A DNA stretch of 64,000 bases from JBBEBE01 sp040882505 (GCA_040882505.1 JBBEBE010000001.1:62001-126000); one strand, 5' to 3'. Positions 45,377 through 54,381 are shown, numbered from the stretch's first letter. Numbers and translations: made by a program. The notes: generated by a model not told the origin, from the sequence alone.

Positions 45377-46570
45377 ATGGACAAGCAAATAACCATATTT
45401 GATACCACCCTTCGAGATGGAGAACAGTCTCCCGGATACAGTATGAACAAATCCGAGAAACTACGGATGGCTCACCAGCTCGAACGGTTGAACGTTGATG
45501 TCATTGAAGCCGGATTTCCGATCGCTTCCGACGGTGATTTCGAAACGGTTCGGGAAGTTGCACGCCAATCGAAAAAGTGTACGATTGCAGGCCTTGCCCG
45601 GACGGCTTCCGCCGATATTGAACGAGCAGCCGAAGCGCTGGAACCTGCCCACCGGTCACGAATTCACACGTTTATCGCGACATCCGACATCCATCTCAAA
45701 TACAAACTCAAGAAGAGTCGGGCAGAAGTCCTCGACTCTGCGGTCGGAGCGGTCGAACGCGCCAAAGCGTATGCGGACGAAGTAGAGTTTTCGGCCGAAG
45801 ATGCATCCCGAAGTGATCCCGAATTTCTTTTCGAGATTTTCGAAGCGGTGATTGCGGCAGGTGCCAACGTCATCAACGTTCCGGACACCGTCGGCTATGC
45901 CCTCCCGTGGGAGTATGGAGACCTGATTCGCTCCATACGTGAACGTGTACCGAACATCGACCAAGCGATCATCAGTGTACACTGTCACAACGATCTGGGC
46001 TTGGCAGTTGCCAACTCCCTGTTTGCGGTTCGAAACGGAGCACAGCAGGTAGAGTGTACGATCAATGGCATCGGGGAACGAGCCGGAAATGCTTCGCTCG
46101 AAGAGATTGTCATGGCCATCAAAACACGACAGGCAGACTTTGATCAGAAAACACAGATCCTGACAGAGGAGATCTTCGCATCCAGTCGACTCCTGTCCGA
46201 GATCACCGGTAAAGGAGTTCAGCCCAACAAAGCGATTGTCGGAGAGAATGCATTCGCCCACGAAGCAGGGATCCATCAGCACGGTGTTCTCAACAACCCG
46301 CTTACCTACGAAATCATGACCCCGGAATCGGTCGGGCTCACATCCAACCGAATCGTATTGGGCAAACATTCTGGTCGTTTTGCCCTCCGGAAGAAACTTG
46401 AAAGTCTGGGGTATGACTTCAGTAGCGAGGAGCTCAACGAGATCTACATCCGGTTCACACGACTGGCCGATGAGCTCAAGTTTGTCGATGATCATCACTT
46501 GGAAGAGTTGCTCGACGAGCTGTTCCCGGAGAAAAGCCTGTCCGACGGATCGGCTGTCTCCCCCACATGA
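45377..46570 (+). CDS. leuA: 2-isopropylmalate synthase, short form
   Basis: 397 residues. The catalytic TIM barrel starts FDTTLRDGEQSPGYSM and includes the HCHNDLGLAVANS metal site, NGIGERAGNASLEE and GENAFAHEAGIHQHG. The C-terminal LeuA regulatory dimer domain (about 120 residues in the long form) is absent, as in many Bacteroidota, so leucine feedback at the enzyme may be missing. It starts 19 nt after cimA and is followed by the largest gap in the operon. Homocitrate synthase is a less likely alternative, given leuCDB next door. Confidence 0.92.
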   Translation: MDKQITIFDTTLRDGEQSPGYSMNKSEKLRMAHQLERLNVDVIEAGFPIASDGDFETVREVARQSKKCTIAGLARTASADIERAAEALEPAHRSRIHTFIATSDIHLKYKLKKSRAEVLDSAVGAVERAKAYADEVEFSAEDASRSDPEFLFEIFEAVIAAGANVINVPDTVGYALPWEYGDLIRSIRERVPNIDQAIISVHCHNDLGLAVANSLFAVRNGAQQVECTINGIGERAGNASLEEIVMAIKTRQADFDQKTQILTEEIFASSRLLSEITGKGVQPNKAIVGENAFAHEAGIHQHGVLNNPLTYEIMTPESVGLTSNRIVLGKHSGRFALRKKLESLGYDFSSEELNEIYIRFTRLADELKFVDDHHLEELLDELFPEKSLSDGSAVSPT

Positions 46571-46600
46571 CCGGAGTCCGGTACCGGAGACCAACTCCGG
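46571..46600 (+). other. Intercistronic stem-loop after leuA
   Basis: CCGGAGT (46571-46577) and ACTCCGG (46594-46600) form a 7-bp GC-rich stem right after the leuA stop. The loop contains most of TCCGGTACCGGA, a perfect 12-nt palindrome (46577-46588). A TATACT lies about 30 nt downstream. It may stabilise mRNA, cause partial termination or mark an internal promoter region. Confidence 0.4.
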
Positions 46601-46668
46601 ATTCCGGAACCTTCTTGGTCTGGAAAACCTTATACTAACAGAATTATCCAACAAAACGGTATTGCCTT

Positions 46669-47982
46669 ATGGGAATGACAATGACAGAGAAGATCCTTGC
46701 CAAACACGGCGGTCGGGATCACGTTGATGCAGGAGACAACGTATGGGTCGATGTCGATGTGTTAATGACACACGATGTGTGCGGCCCCCCTGCAATCGGA
46801 ATTTTCAAGAAAGAATTTGGTGACGATGCCCGTGTCTGGGACAAGGAGAAACTTGTCATCATCCCGGATCACTACATTTTTACCAAGGACAAATACGCCA
46901 ACCGGAACGTCGATATTCTGCGTGCTTTTTCGGCCGATCAGGACCTCCCCTATTTCTATGATGTCGGGACCGACCGATACAAAGGGGTTTGCCATATTGC
47001 GCTCGCAGAGGAAGGATTCACGCGACCCGGCGAAGTACTCTTCGGAACCGATTCCCACACCTGTACCGCCGGAGCATTCGGACAGTTTGCAACCGGGATC
47101 GGGAACACGGATGCCGCATTCATCATGGGCACGGGTCAGCTCTGGGTCAAAGTACCCGAGACGATGCGATTTGAATTTTACGGGGAGAAGATGCCACCAT
47201 ACCTCATGGCCAAAGATCTGATTCTCCAGATCATCGGAGACATTGGAACGGACGGTGCCACCTACCGTGCGATGGAATTTGCCGGCCCCGGCATCTCGGC
47301 CTTGACCATCGAAGACCGAATGACCATCACGAATATGGCCATCGAAGCCGGTGGAAAGAACGGAATCATCGAAGTGGATGATCTCACGCGAGAGTATGTC
47401 GAAGCACGAACCGACAAGCCGTACGAGGTCGTTCAGAGCGACGAGGACGCCACGTACCACAGTGTACGGAAGTACAACTTGGCAGAAATGGTCCCGATGG
47501 TCGCCAAACCGCACAGTCCGGACAACAAAGCGACCGCCGAAGAGCTCAAAGGGACCAAGATTACCCGATCCTACATCGGGTCCTGTACGGGGGGCAAGCT
47601 CTCCGACTTTGTCGCTGCAGCCGAATTGATTGACGGAAATCCGCTCAAAGTCGATACCTACATCGTCCCGGCAACGACACAAATTGCCAAGGGACTGGAA
47701 ACCGAGCTTGTCAACGGAAAACCGCTCATTCAGATCTTCGAAGAAGCGGGTTGCAAACTCGGGCAAGCCTCATGCGCTGCCTGTCTCGGAGGCCCGGAAG
47801 ACACCTTCGGACGCCTCAACACCGACGAAGTATGTATCTCGACAACCAACCGGAACTATCCGGGCCGCATGGGGTCCAAACAGGCACAAGTCTACCTTGC
47901 CTCACCCTACACGGCGGCAGCTTCTGCCATTACCGGAGAGATTACCGACCCGCGAGAGTTCATTACCGAACCGGTCGCCTGA
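46669..47982 (+). CDS. leuC: 3-isopropylmalate dehydratase, large subunit
   Basis: A 437-residue aconitase-family protein. Cluster-binding cysteines are in GSCTGGKLSDF and CAACLGG, and GTDSHTCTAGAFGQFATGIGNTD is the active-site segment. The length is that of the LeuC2/homoaconitase-like subgroup. It isomerises isopropylmalate and, with CimA present, citramalate. Three Met codons near the start (46669, 46675, 46681) leave the exact start open. Confidence 0.95.
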   Translation: MGMTMTEKILAKHGGRDHVDAGDNVWVDVDVLMTHDVCGPPAIGIFKKEFGDDARVWDKEKLVIIPDHYIFTKDKYANRNVDILRAFSADQDLPYFYDVGTDRYKGVCHIALAEEGFTRPGEVLFGTDSHTCTAGAFGQFATGIGNTDAAFIMGTGQLWVKVPETMRFEFYGEKMPPYLMAKDLILQIIGDIGTDGATYRAMEFAGPGISALTIEDRMTITNMAIEAGGKNGIIEVDDLTREYVEARTDKPYEVVQSDEDATYHSVRKYNLAEMVPMVAKPHSPDNKATAEELKGTKITRSYIGSCTGGKLSDFVAAAELIDGNPLKVDTYIVPATTQIAKGLETELVNGKPLIQIFEEAGCKLGQASCAACLGGPEDTFGRLNTDEVCISTTNRNYPGRMGSKQAQVYLASPYTAAASAITGEITDPREFITEPVA

Positions 47983-48014
47983 AGGCCAAATTTTAACTGT
48001 GACGACCCTGCATT

Positions 48015-48569
48015 ATGATCAAAGGAAAAGCCTTCGTATTGGGCAAAAACATCGATACGGATCAGATCATCCCGGCTGCACACCTTGTATACAGTCTCGA
48101 TGATCCGGAAGAACGCAAGTTTTATGGACGCTATTCCCTTTCCGGAGTACCGAAAGCGGAGTCCGGACTACCAAAAGGGAATATTCCCCTGGTTCGGGAC
48201 GACGAATTCGAGAGTGACTTTACGATCGTGGTTGCCAGCTCCAACTTTGGTTGCGGCTCCTCCCGTGAACACGCACCGGCATCCATGCAGATCGCCGGAA
48301 TCCGGGCGATCATTGCCGAGAGTTATGCGCGGATCTTCTACCGAAACTGTGTGGATGGCGGCTTCGTCATCCCTTACGAGAGTGTGAAGGATTTGAGTGA
48401 GGATGTCGAAACCGGTGACGAGCTGGAGATCGACCCGGACAAACTGGAACTACGCAACATTACCCAAGAGAAGACCTACCCGATCAAGGGGCTGGGAAGC
48501 GTGGCAGATATTGTACATGCGGGTGGAATCTTTGAATATGCACGGCAAGAAGGAATGGTGAGTAGATAG
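48015..48569 (+). CDS. leuD: 3-isopropylmalate dehydratase, small subunit
   Basis: A 184-residue swivel domain. GKNIDTDQIIPA at the N-terminus and SSNFGCGSSREHAP in the centre are the diagnostic motifs, with ARIFYRNCVDGG following. It completes the LeuCD enzyme. The start is 32 nt after leuC, and the stop is 1 nt before leuB. Confidence 0.96.
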   Translation: MIKGKAFVLGKNIDTDQIIPAAHLVYSLDDPEERKFYGRYSLSGVPKAESGLPKGNIPLVRDDEFESDFTIVVASSNFGCGSSREHAPASMQIAGIRAIIAESYARIFYRNCVDGGFVIPYESVKDLSEDVETGDELEIDPDKLELRNITQEKTYPIKGLGSVADIVHAGGIFEYARQEGMVSR

Positions 48570-48570
48570 T

Positions 48571-49662
48571 ATGACCAAAAAAACGATTGTGACGTTGCCC
48601 GGGGATGGAATCGGACCGGAAGTTGTCCGAGGCACCCTGCCGATTCTGGAAAAAGTTGCTGCTGAATTAGGGCTTGAACTTTCATTCGATGAATACGCGT
48701 TCGGCGGAACCTCCTACGACCAGCATGGGACCCCTGCGACCGATGAAGCCATTGATGCCGCCAAATCTTCCGACGCCGTCCTTTTGGGCGCTGTCGGTGG
48801 AGAGAAGTGGGATCCACTCACGGGTGCCGACCGGCCCGAGTCCGGTCTCTTGCGAATCCGGGCAGAGTTGGGTGTGTATGCCAACTTCCGACCCGTTAAA
48901 GTCTGGGACGAGCTGGCTCATGCATCGACGTTGAAAGAGGACGTAATCAAAGGCGTCGACATTCTGATTATTCGCGAATTGACCGGTGGAATCTACTTCG
49001 GGAAGCCACGGGAAACCGTTCTCGATGTCGAAGATCCCTATTCATTTGATACCATGCGGTACTCCCGGTCCGAAATCCGTCGAGTGGCCAACAAAGCATT
49101 TGAGGCAGCTCGTCTTCGTGACGGGCGCGTCTGCTCGGTAGACAAGGCCAATGTACTGGGTAGCTCGCGTTTCTGGAGAGACACGGTCATCGACTTTGCC
49201 AAGGAGCAAGCGGGCGTCGAGCTTTCCCACATGCTGGTAGACAACGGTGCCATGCAGCTGGTCCGCAACCCGCGTCAGTTTGACGTGTTGCTCACATCCA
49301 ATCTCTTTGGAGATATTCTCAGCGATGAAGCTGCCATGCTCACCGGATCCATTGGCATGTTGCCGTCAGCCAGTCTGGGAGACGGTGCCGGACTCTACGA
49401 ACCTGTGCACGGATCGGCTCCCGACATTGCCGGACAAGACAAGGCAAATCCGCTGGCAACCATCGCTTCGGCCGCGCTACTCTTCCGCTACTCGTTGAAT
49501 CAGGAAGAGGCCGCGCAATGGATCGAACGGGCCATTGAAAAAACCCTTGCCGACGGATTCCGAACCGGCGACATCACCACCGGATCCGACGACGAGACGG
49601 TTCTGGGCACCACCGACATGTCCAAACAAGTATTGAGTGCACTCGACCAGACCCGAGCGTAA
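48571..49662 (+). CDS. leuB: 3-isopropylmalate dehydrogenase
   Basis: A 363-residue NAD-dependent beta-decarboxylating dehydrogenase. GDGIGPEVV, IRELTGGIYFGKPR (substrate Arg/Tyr), VDNGAMQLVRNPRQFD and NLFGDILSDEAAM (metal Asp) are complete, as is the NAD-adenine site HGSAPDIAGQDKANP. It should act on both isopropylmalate and citramalate-derived methylmalate. Its TAA overlaps the osmC-like ATG (TAATG). Confidence 0.97.
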   Translation: MTKKTIVTLPGDGIGPEVVRGTLPILEKVAAELGLELSFDEYAFGGTSYDQHGTPATDEAIDAAKSSDAVLLGAVGGEKWDPLTGADRPESGLLRIRAELGVYANFRPVKVWDELAHASTLKEDVIKGVDILIIRELTGGIYFGKPRETVLDVEDPYSFDTMRYSRSEIRRVANKAFEAARLRDGRVCSVDKANVLGSSRFWRDTVIDFAKEQAGVELSHMLVDNGAMQLVRNPRQFDVLLTSNLFGDILSDEAAMLTGSIGMLPSASLGDGAGLYEPVHGSAPDIAGQDKANPLATIASAALLFRYSLNQEEAAQWIERAIEKTLADGFRTGDITTGSDDETVLGTTDMSKQVLSALDQTRA

Positions 49663-50084
49663 TGGTAAAGATCAATGTTCGAAAGCTTGATCAAGACAAG
49701 CATATGGAGGCCTCCAATGAAGAGGGAGGATCCATCCGATTGGACGGCAGTCGTTCCATCGGTGGCCTGGACGGAGGGATGAGCCCGATGCAACTGCTGT
49801 TGGCCGCCTCGGGCGGATGCAGCATGATTGACATCGTCGGCATACTCAACAAACAGCGCCAGCCTCTCGAAGCGATCGAAGTGGATGTAGACGGCGATCG
49901 GCAGGATGTCGAGACGTGGTCAGAGTACAAGACCATCCACCTGCATTTCACATTGACGGGAGATCTGGACGAGAAGAAAGTTGCCAAAGCGATCGAGCTC
50001 TCCATTGGAAAGTACTGCAGCGTATCCAAAACTCTGGAGAAAAGCTCCAGCATTACCCACAGCTTCGAGATCATACGGGAGTAA
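49662..50084 (+). CDS. OsmC family protein
   Basis: A 140-residue OsmC/Ohr-fold protein. The two conserved cysteines are present, one in AASGGCSMIDIV and one in GKYCSVSKTL, as in the YhfA-like group of thiol peroxidases. Reduction of organic peroxides is the family function; the natural substrate is unknown. It is coupled to leuB by TAATG overlap and lies 9 nt before metZ, so it is part of the ilv-leu-met transcript. Confidence 0.85.
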   Translation: MVKINVRKLDQDKHMEASNEEGGSIRLDGSRSIGGLDGGMSPMQLLLAASGGCSMIDIVGILNKQRQPLEAIEVDVDGDRQDVETWSEYKTIHLHFTLTGDLDEKKVAKAIELSIGKYCSVSKTLEKSSSITHSFEIIRE

Positions 50085-50093
50085 CCGAGACGC

Positions 50094-51260
50094 ATGTCTG
50101 ACCGACACCCTGAAACCGATGCAATTCGAACACAGACAGCAACCACTGGTGAGCGAGAGCACTCCACACCCCTCTACCTGACCTCAAGCTATCTGTTTGA
50201 TTCCACCGAGCAAGCTCGTGCCCTTTTTGCCAACGAAGAGCAGGGGAATGTCTACAGCCGCTACTCCAATCCCAATACCAGCGAGTTCATCGAAAAGATG
50301 TGCCGGCTCGAGGGTGCCGAAGCCGGTGTTTCGACCGCCAGCGGGATGGCCGCTGTCTTTTCCAGCATGGCAGCCCTCTTGAATCAGGGCGACCATCTGA
50401 TTGCTTGTCGATCTGTTTTCGGTTCGACCCATCAGATTTTCAATCAGATCTTCCCTCGCTGGGGCATCGAACACACCTATGTGGATCTGGACCAGACCGA
50501 CAAGTGGGAAACGGCCATCCGGCCGGAAACACGGCTGCTCTATCTGGAAACGCCAACCAATCCGGGTCTCGGTATCATCGATCTGAAGTGGGCATCCAAA
50601 CTTGCCAACGAACACGATCTCATCCTGGTGGTCGACAACTGTTTTGCCACACCCTGGCTGCAGAAACCGATCGAGTTCGGAGCCGATCTGGTCGTTCACT
50701 CGGCAACCAAATTCATTGATGGTCAGGGACGAACCCTGGGAGGCGTGATCGTGGGACAGGCCGATCTCATCGAACGGATTCAGAGTTTCACCCGCCACTC
50801 CGGACCTGCACTCTCCCCGTTCAACGCCTGGCTCTTCAGCAAAAGTCTCGAGACTCTCCCGGTCCGAATGGATCGCCACTGTGACAACGCCGAAGCCATT
50901 GCAAAAGCTCTGGACGATCACTCCTCGATTGAACGAGTGATCTACCCGTTTCACAAGAGTCATCCGCAGCGGGAATTGGCAAAAAAGCAGATGAAACGGG
51001 GAGGCGGAGTCGTCTGCATCGAAGTCTCCGGCGGATTCGAACAGGCACAAAACCTGATTGACCGACTTCAAATGCTCTCCCGATCGGCGAACCTGGGCGA
51101 TACGAGAACCATTGTGACCCATCCGGCCTCGACCACTCACTCCAAACTGACAGAAGAGGAGCGTGCATTGGTCGGAATCTCCAACGGCTTGGTTCGTATA
51201 GCCGTTGGCTTGGAGCATCCGGAAGATATCCTGAAAGATCTGGATCAGGCGTTACGCTAA
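50094..51260 (+). CDS. metZ: O-succinylhomoserine sulfhydrylase-type Cys/Met metabolism PLP enzyme
   Basis: 388 residues. YSRYSNPNTSEFIEKMCRLEGAE-type N-terminus, STASGMAAVFSS, LETPTNPGL, VVDNCFATPWLQKP and the PLP Lys in VHSATKFIDGQGR define the Cys_Met_Meta_PP family. The pattern fits MetZ (sulfide + O-succinylhomoserine to homocysteine); cystathionine gamma-synthase (metB) is the main alternative. It closes the ilv-leu operon. I see no convincing terminator in the 97-nt gap that follows. Confidence 0.85.
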   Translation: MSDRHPETDAIRTQTATTGEREHSTPLYLTSSYLFDSTEQARALFANEEQGNVYSRYSNPNTSEFIEKMCRLEGAEAGVSTASGMAAVFSSMAALLNQGDHLIACRSVFGSTHQIFNQIFPRWGIEHTYVDLDQTDKWETAIRPETRLLYLETPTNPGLGIIDLKWASKLANEHDLILVVDNCFATPWLQKPIEFGADLVVHSATKFIDGQGRTLGGVIVGQADLIERIQSFTRHSGPALSPFNAWLFSKSLETLPVRMDRHCDNAEAIAKALDDHSSIERVIYPFHKSHPQRELAKKQMKRGGGVVCIEVSGGFEQAQNLIDRLQMLSRSANLGDTRTIVTHPASTTHSKLTEEERALVGISNGLVRIAVGLEHPEDILKDLDQALR

Positions 51261-51357
51261 CGACCTACCCTCATTCCTCCCCTCTACCAGATACTCTCTA
51301 CGACATGCTCACCGACAGATACGATCCACTTCTTGGGTTCAACCCCTTTCTAACCTT

Positions 51358-52722
51358 CTAAAAGGCAACCGGTTGTGTCCACGCCACCTCTCGATCTCCT
51401 TCCTGAAACGGATTCGGGTGCAGCTTCGTCGACCGCACTCGTGCCCGCACATAGAGCTCTTCTCCGGTGAGTTCATACCGGGCAGTCGACCCTTCACTTG
51501 ACTGGAATACCCGTCCGATTTCATCCTTGTACGTTCGGGTTGCCCGCATCTCTTCCCCGTCCTCGTCCAGAACCGGGTCGCTGGAGATATCATGCTCCCG
51601 ATCCGTTCCGATAAATTCAATCGTATAGTCAACCCCTTCCTCAGGTTCCACCTCGACGACATAGGCCCCGTCCTCCATTCCAAAATTTCTCAACTCCACC
51701 CCCGAAGTGGAATAGAACTCTCCGCCAAGCATCGATGTAATCACCGACTCCGGCGTAAGGTACGGCGCACGTACCATCACCCATCCCCTGCCCGGCATCG
51801 CTGTTTCATTCTGGCTGTTCTCGTAGTGGTGAGTATCATCCACCGCCAAGCCGTACATCACATCCATGTCGAAATGACCCAGTCTCAGAGTCAGGATGAT
51901 GTCCCAAAATTTATCCAGGTCTACATGATTCTCGTCCCCGTAGTTCTCTACCCCCCGATGACCGTTGAATACCTCGAAAAACTGTAGCCCGTCAATCGCT
52001 GCCAACTCTTCTGCCGTAATCGCATAGTGGAAATTTGGATGGTTCACATGTGGAAAGACCATCTGACCTGTCTCGTGATGATGCTGATGGACCGCATCCA
52101 CATTGTTCTGAACAATCTCCTGTGTCGAGTCCCCTCCCTGCGGAGGGATGAAATAGAGGGTGTTGTGCGCATTCACATGCACCACATTCCGGTCGGTAAT
52201 CTCCTGTCCCTGAATCATCATGAACTCCCCGGCCTCTTCAAACAAGTGTCGATACTCATGAATCGGCTTGAGCCGTACCTCCAGCGTATCCTCCCGCACT
52301 CGTTGTTCGACCCACCCCTCGCCAAACTCCTCCAGATAACGCTGCACCAGGGTCTCGCCACCTGCAGATTGAATGTGCCCGTTATGCTCGGGCTGAACCC
52401 ATTGTTCCCCTTGCTGAAAAATGTTGTGATCCGAAAAGGTGAGAAAATCATACCCGTTCTCCTTGTACCATCGAGCGACCTGCTCCGGAAAATGGTCCCC
52501 GTCACTCCAAAGGGTATGTGTGTGAAGGTTCCCGCGCCACCACTGCATCTCACCGCTCCAGGGGGCAGAAATGCCGTTCTCTTCGGGTGGAACCGGTTCG
52601 CTCGGTTCCGTACTGCAAGAGAGGAGCCCGAGGACCAGCAGACCCAGCAGAAATCCGATCGCAAGGGGTGTGAGTATCGTCGAGAAACTGAATCTGTTGG
52701 ATGTAAAAGGGAATCGAATCAT
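51358..52722 (-). CDS. PHP-domain lipoprotein
   Basis: 454 residues from the ATG at 52722. The N-terminal hydrophobic stretch ends LLSC, a lipobox, so it is probably anchored to a membrane. A PHP metal-binding domain follows: NLHTHTLWSDGDHFPEQV, then FLTFSDHN and HVNHPNFHY as further ligands. The C-terminus (from about 370) reads as a beta-rich domain (VEVEPEEGVDYTIEFIG). PHP domains hydrolyse phosphoesters; an exported, lipidated form may act on extracellular phosphates. The open frame extends upstream through a tRNA gene, which cannot be coding. Confidence 0.8.
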   Translation of the reverse strand: MIRFPFTSNRFSFSTILTPLAIGFLLGLLVLGLLSCSTEPSEPVPPEENGISAPWSGEMQWWRGNLHTHTLWSDGDHFPEQVARWYKENGYDFLTFSDHNIFQQGEQWVQPEHNGHIQSAGGETLVQRYLEEFGEGWVEQRVREDTLEVRLKPIHEYRHLFEEAGEFMMIQGQEITDRNVVHVNAHNTLYFIPPQGGDSTQEIVQNNVDAVHQHHHETGQMVFPHVNHPNFHYAITAEELAAIDGLQFFEVFNGHRGVENYGDENHVDLDKFWDIILTLRLGHFDMDVMYGLAVDDTHHYENSQNETAMPGRGWVMVRAPYLTPESVITSMLGGEFYSTSGVELRNFGMEDGAYVVEVEPEEGVDYTIEFIGTDREHDISSDPVLDEDGEEMRATRTYKDEIGRVFQSSEGSTARYELTGEELYVRARVRSTKLHPNPFQEGDREVAWTQPVAF

Positions 52723-52934
52723 GCGGACAGGGTTGGTTTGGGAGAATCTTTGAATCTCGGTGGTATGGAGAGGCTCTTCAGCGAGCTTCAAAGGACATAC
52801 GAGCCAAACCAATATAGAGAAGCATCCTCGTTCCCTCAAACAGCCCGTGATCATGAAATTGTCACCAATTTCAAAACCCACAGACATGACAGGCCCAAAC
52901 GGACCGAGCCAACGTTGTGAGATATCGTATGAAA

Positions 52935-53011
52935 TGGTCGGGGCGACAGGATTTGAACCTGCGACCTCATCGTCCCGAACGATGCGCGCTACCGAGCTGC
53001 GCCACGCCCCG
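52935..53011 (-). tRNA. tRNA-Pro (CGG anticodon)
   Basis: The minus strand shows a 7-bp acceptor (CGGGGCG / CGCCCCG), D-arm GCGC...GCGC, anticodon stem CATCG/CGATG with loop TTCGGGA, and T-arm GCAGG TTCAAAT CCTGT. Anticodon CGG reads codon CCG. The discriminator A is followed by an encoded CCA (52935-52937). It stands alone between gap and the PHP lipoprotein. Confidence 0.97.
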
Positions 53012-53016
53012 AGGGA

Positions 53017-53046
53017 ACTCCCCATCCACCGATGTGGAGAGGGAGT
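53017..53046 (-). terminator. Stem-loop between gap and tRNA-Pro
   Basis: ACTCCC/GGGAGT with an inner CCAC/GTGG forms an interrupted hairpin 16 nt after the gap stop. No T tract follows, so it could be a terminator or a processing signal. Confidence 0.35.
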
Positions 53047-53061
53047 AAGAATACAGGAGTT

Positions 53062-54060
53062 TTACGCAATATGAGTAATGAGCTCTGCAGTCCGTGCAGA
53101 ATACCCGGCCTCATTGTCGTACCATCCGATCACTTTGACCAGTTTGCCGTCCACTTTGGTGCATCCGCTGTCGAAAATACACGAATGCGGGTTTCCAAGG
53201 ATGTCGGTCGACACCAACTCCAGCTCGGAGTACTCCAGAATCCCTTTCATCGGTCCGGATGCCGCCTTCTTGAACGCATTGTGAACCTCTGCTTCGGTTA
53301 CATCCTTCTTTACAACAGCTGTAAAGTCGGTCAATGAACCCGCCGGAACCGGAACCCGAACGGCACCGCCGTCCAGCTTGCCATCCAAATGTGGAAGAAC
53401 CAGGCCAACAGCCGCAGCAGCGCCCGTAGTGGTCGGGATAATGTTGTGCGCAGCAGCACGTGCGCGACGAAGATCCTTGTGCGGACCGTCCACAATCTGC
53501 TGATCACCGGTATACGCATGAACCGTGGTCATAAACCCTTTCTCGATTCCGAATGCGTCATCCAACACTTTGACCATCGGGGCCAGACAGTTGGTGGTAC
53601 AACTGGCATTGGAGTAAATCTGGAATTTGCTCTCGATCTCCTTCTCGTTGACACCCAATACGATCGTTTTGACATCGCCACTTCCCGGTGCCGAAATGAT
53701 CACTTTCTTGGCGCCTGCTTGAATATGTTTGGACGCGGTCTTGTCGTCCCGGAAAATACCGGTGGATTCGACGACAACCTCGGCTCCGAGTTTTCCCCAG
53801 GCCAAATTGGCCGGATCCCGCTCGGCAGAGATGGCGATCTTCATCCCGTCAATCACCAGATTGTCCCCTTCAGCTTTGACTTCACCCGGCCAGATGCCGT
53901 GAACCGAGTCGTATTTGAAAAGGTGAGCAAGTGTCTTTGCATCGGTGAGGTCATTGACACCCACGATTTCAATTTGATCTTTTTGATACGTGAGAATGGA
54001 TCGGGTTACCAATCGGCCGATTCGACCAAACCCGTTAATACCTACTTTTATTTTGGACAT
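53062..54060 (-). CDS. gap: Glyceraldehyde-3-phosphate dehydrogenase
   Basis: 332 residues. The Rossmann start VGINGFGRIGRLV, the nucleophile in SNASCTTNCLAP, the catalytic His in TTVHAYTGDQ and the C-terminal WYDNEAGYS are all present. It catalyses NAD-dependent oxidation of G3P in glycolysis, or the reverse. A TTG six codons upstream is possible, but MSKIKVGINGF at 54060 is the family start. A 13-nt palindrome lies about 57 nt upstream. Confidence 0.98.
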   Translation of the reverse strand: MSKIKVGINGFGRIGRLVTRSILTYQKDQIEIVGVNDLTDAKTLAHLFKYDSVHGIWPGEVKAEGDNLVIDGMKIAISAERDPANLAWGKLGAEVVVESTGIFRDDKTASKHIQAGAKKVIISAPGSGDVKTIVLGVNEKEIESKFQIYSNASCTTNCLAPMVKVLDDAFGIEKGFMTTVHAYTGDQQIVDGPHKDLRRARAAAHNIIPTTTGAAAAVGLVLPHLDGKLDGGAVRVPVPAGSLTDFTAVVKKDVTEAEVHNAFKKAASGPMKGILEYSELELVSTDILGNPHSCIFDSGCTKVDGKLVKVIGWYDNEAGYSARTAELITHIA

Positions 54061-54116
54061 ATCTGTCGTTCTTTTCAAGATTAAGATGAAAACGCACTAC
54101 AGCCTTACTTAAATCA

Positions 54117-54129
54117 CCCTAAAATAGGG
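54117..54129. promoter_or_regulatory. Palindrome upstream of gap
   Basis: CCCTAAAATAGGG is a perfect inverted repeat (5-nt arms, 3-nt centre) in the gap leader region. It could bind a carbon-responsive regulator; none is identified. Confidence 0.3.
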
Positions 54130-54211
54130 CTTATTCCCCAGTTTATCCATTTTGACAGGAGTCAGAGATACCTCCGCATATCGTATGGAAAAGCGGTTGC
54201 ACCGAGACGGG

Positions 54212-54331
54212 CTACCGGATATAGGTCATCTTCAAGGTCTGAATGTACCGACTTCCATTCGTTCCCTGTGCGACCATTCGATAGAAGTAGATTCCGCTGG
54301 CAAGCCGATAATGGATCGACCTGAATAGAAT
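54212..54331 (-). pseudogene. Remnant of a T9SS type A C-terminal sorting domain
   Basis: An open stretch of 39 codons ending in TAG with no start, preceded in frame by a TAA. It reads RLASGIYFYRMVAQ, then a Gly/Asn turn, then YIQTLKMTYIR at the end. This matches the terminal strands of Por-secretion (T9SS type A) sorting domains (typically LxxGxYFYRL...F.QTKKM). No cargo protein is attached, so the rest of the gene seems lost. The other bases between gap and the ankyrin gene (54130-54211 and 54332-54381) show nothing I can support. Confidence 0.7.
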
Positions 54332-54381
54332 TTACTGTAAAGAGAAAAGGGAGGAGATTATGTTTGTAAACGTAAGAGTAT

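Noticed and set aside
51261..51357. Terminator after metZ
   Set aside because: GGGTTCAACCC leaves a single-base loop and no other stem with a T run is present.
52723..53025. Upstream extension of the PHP lipoprotein frame
   Set aside because: It runs through tRNA-Pro; the lipoprotein signal after the ATG at 52722 marks the real start.
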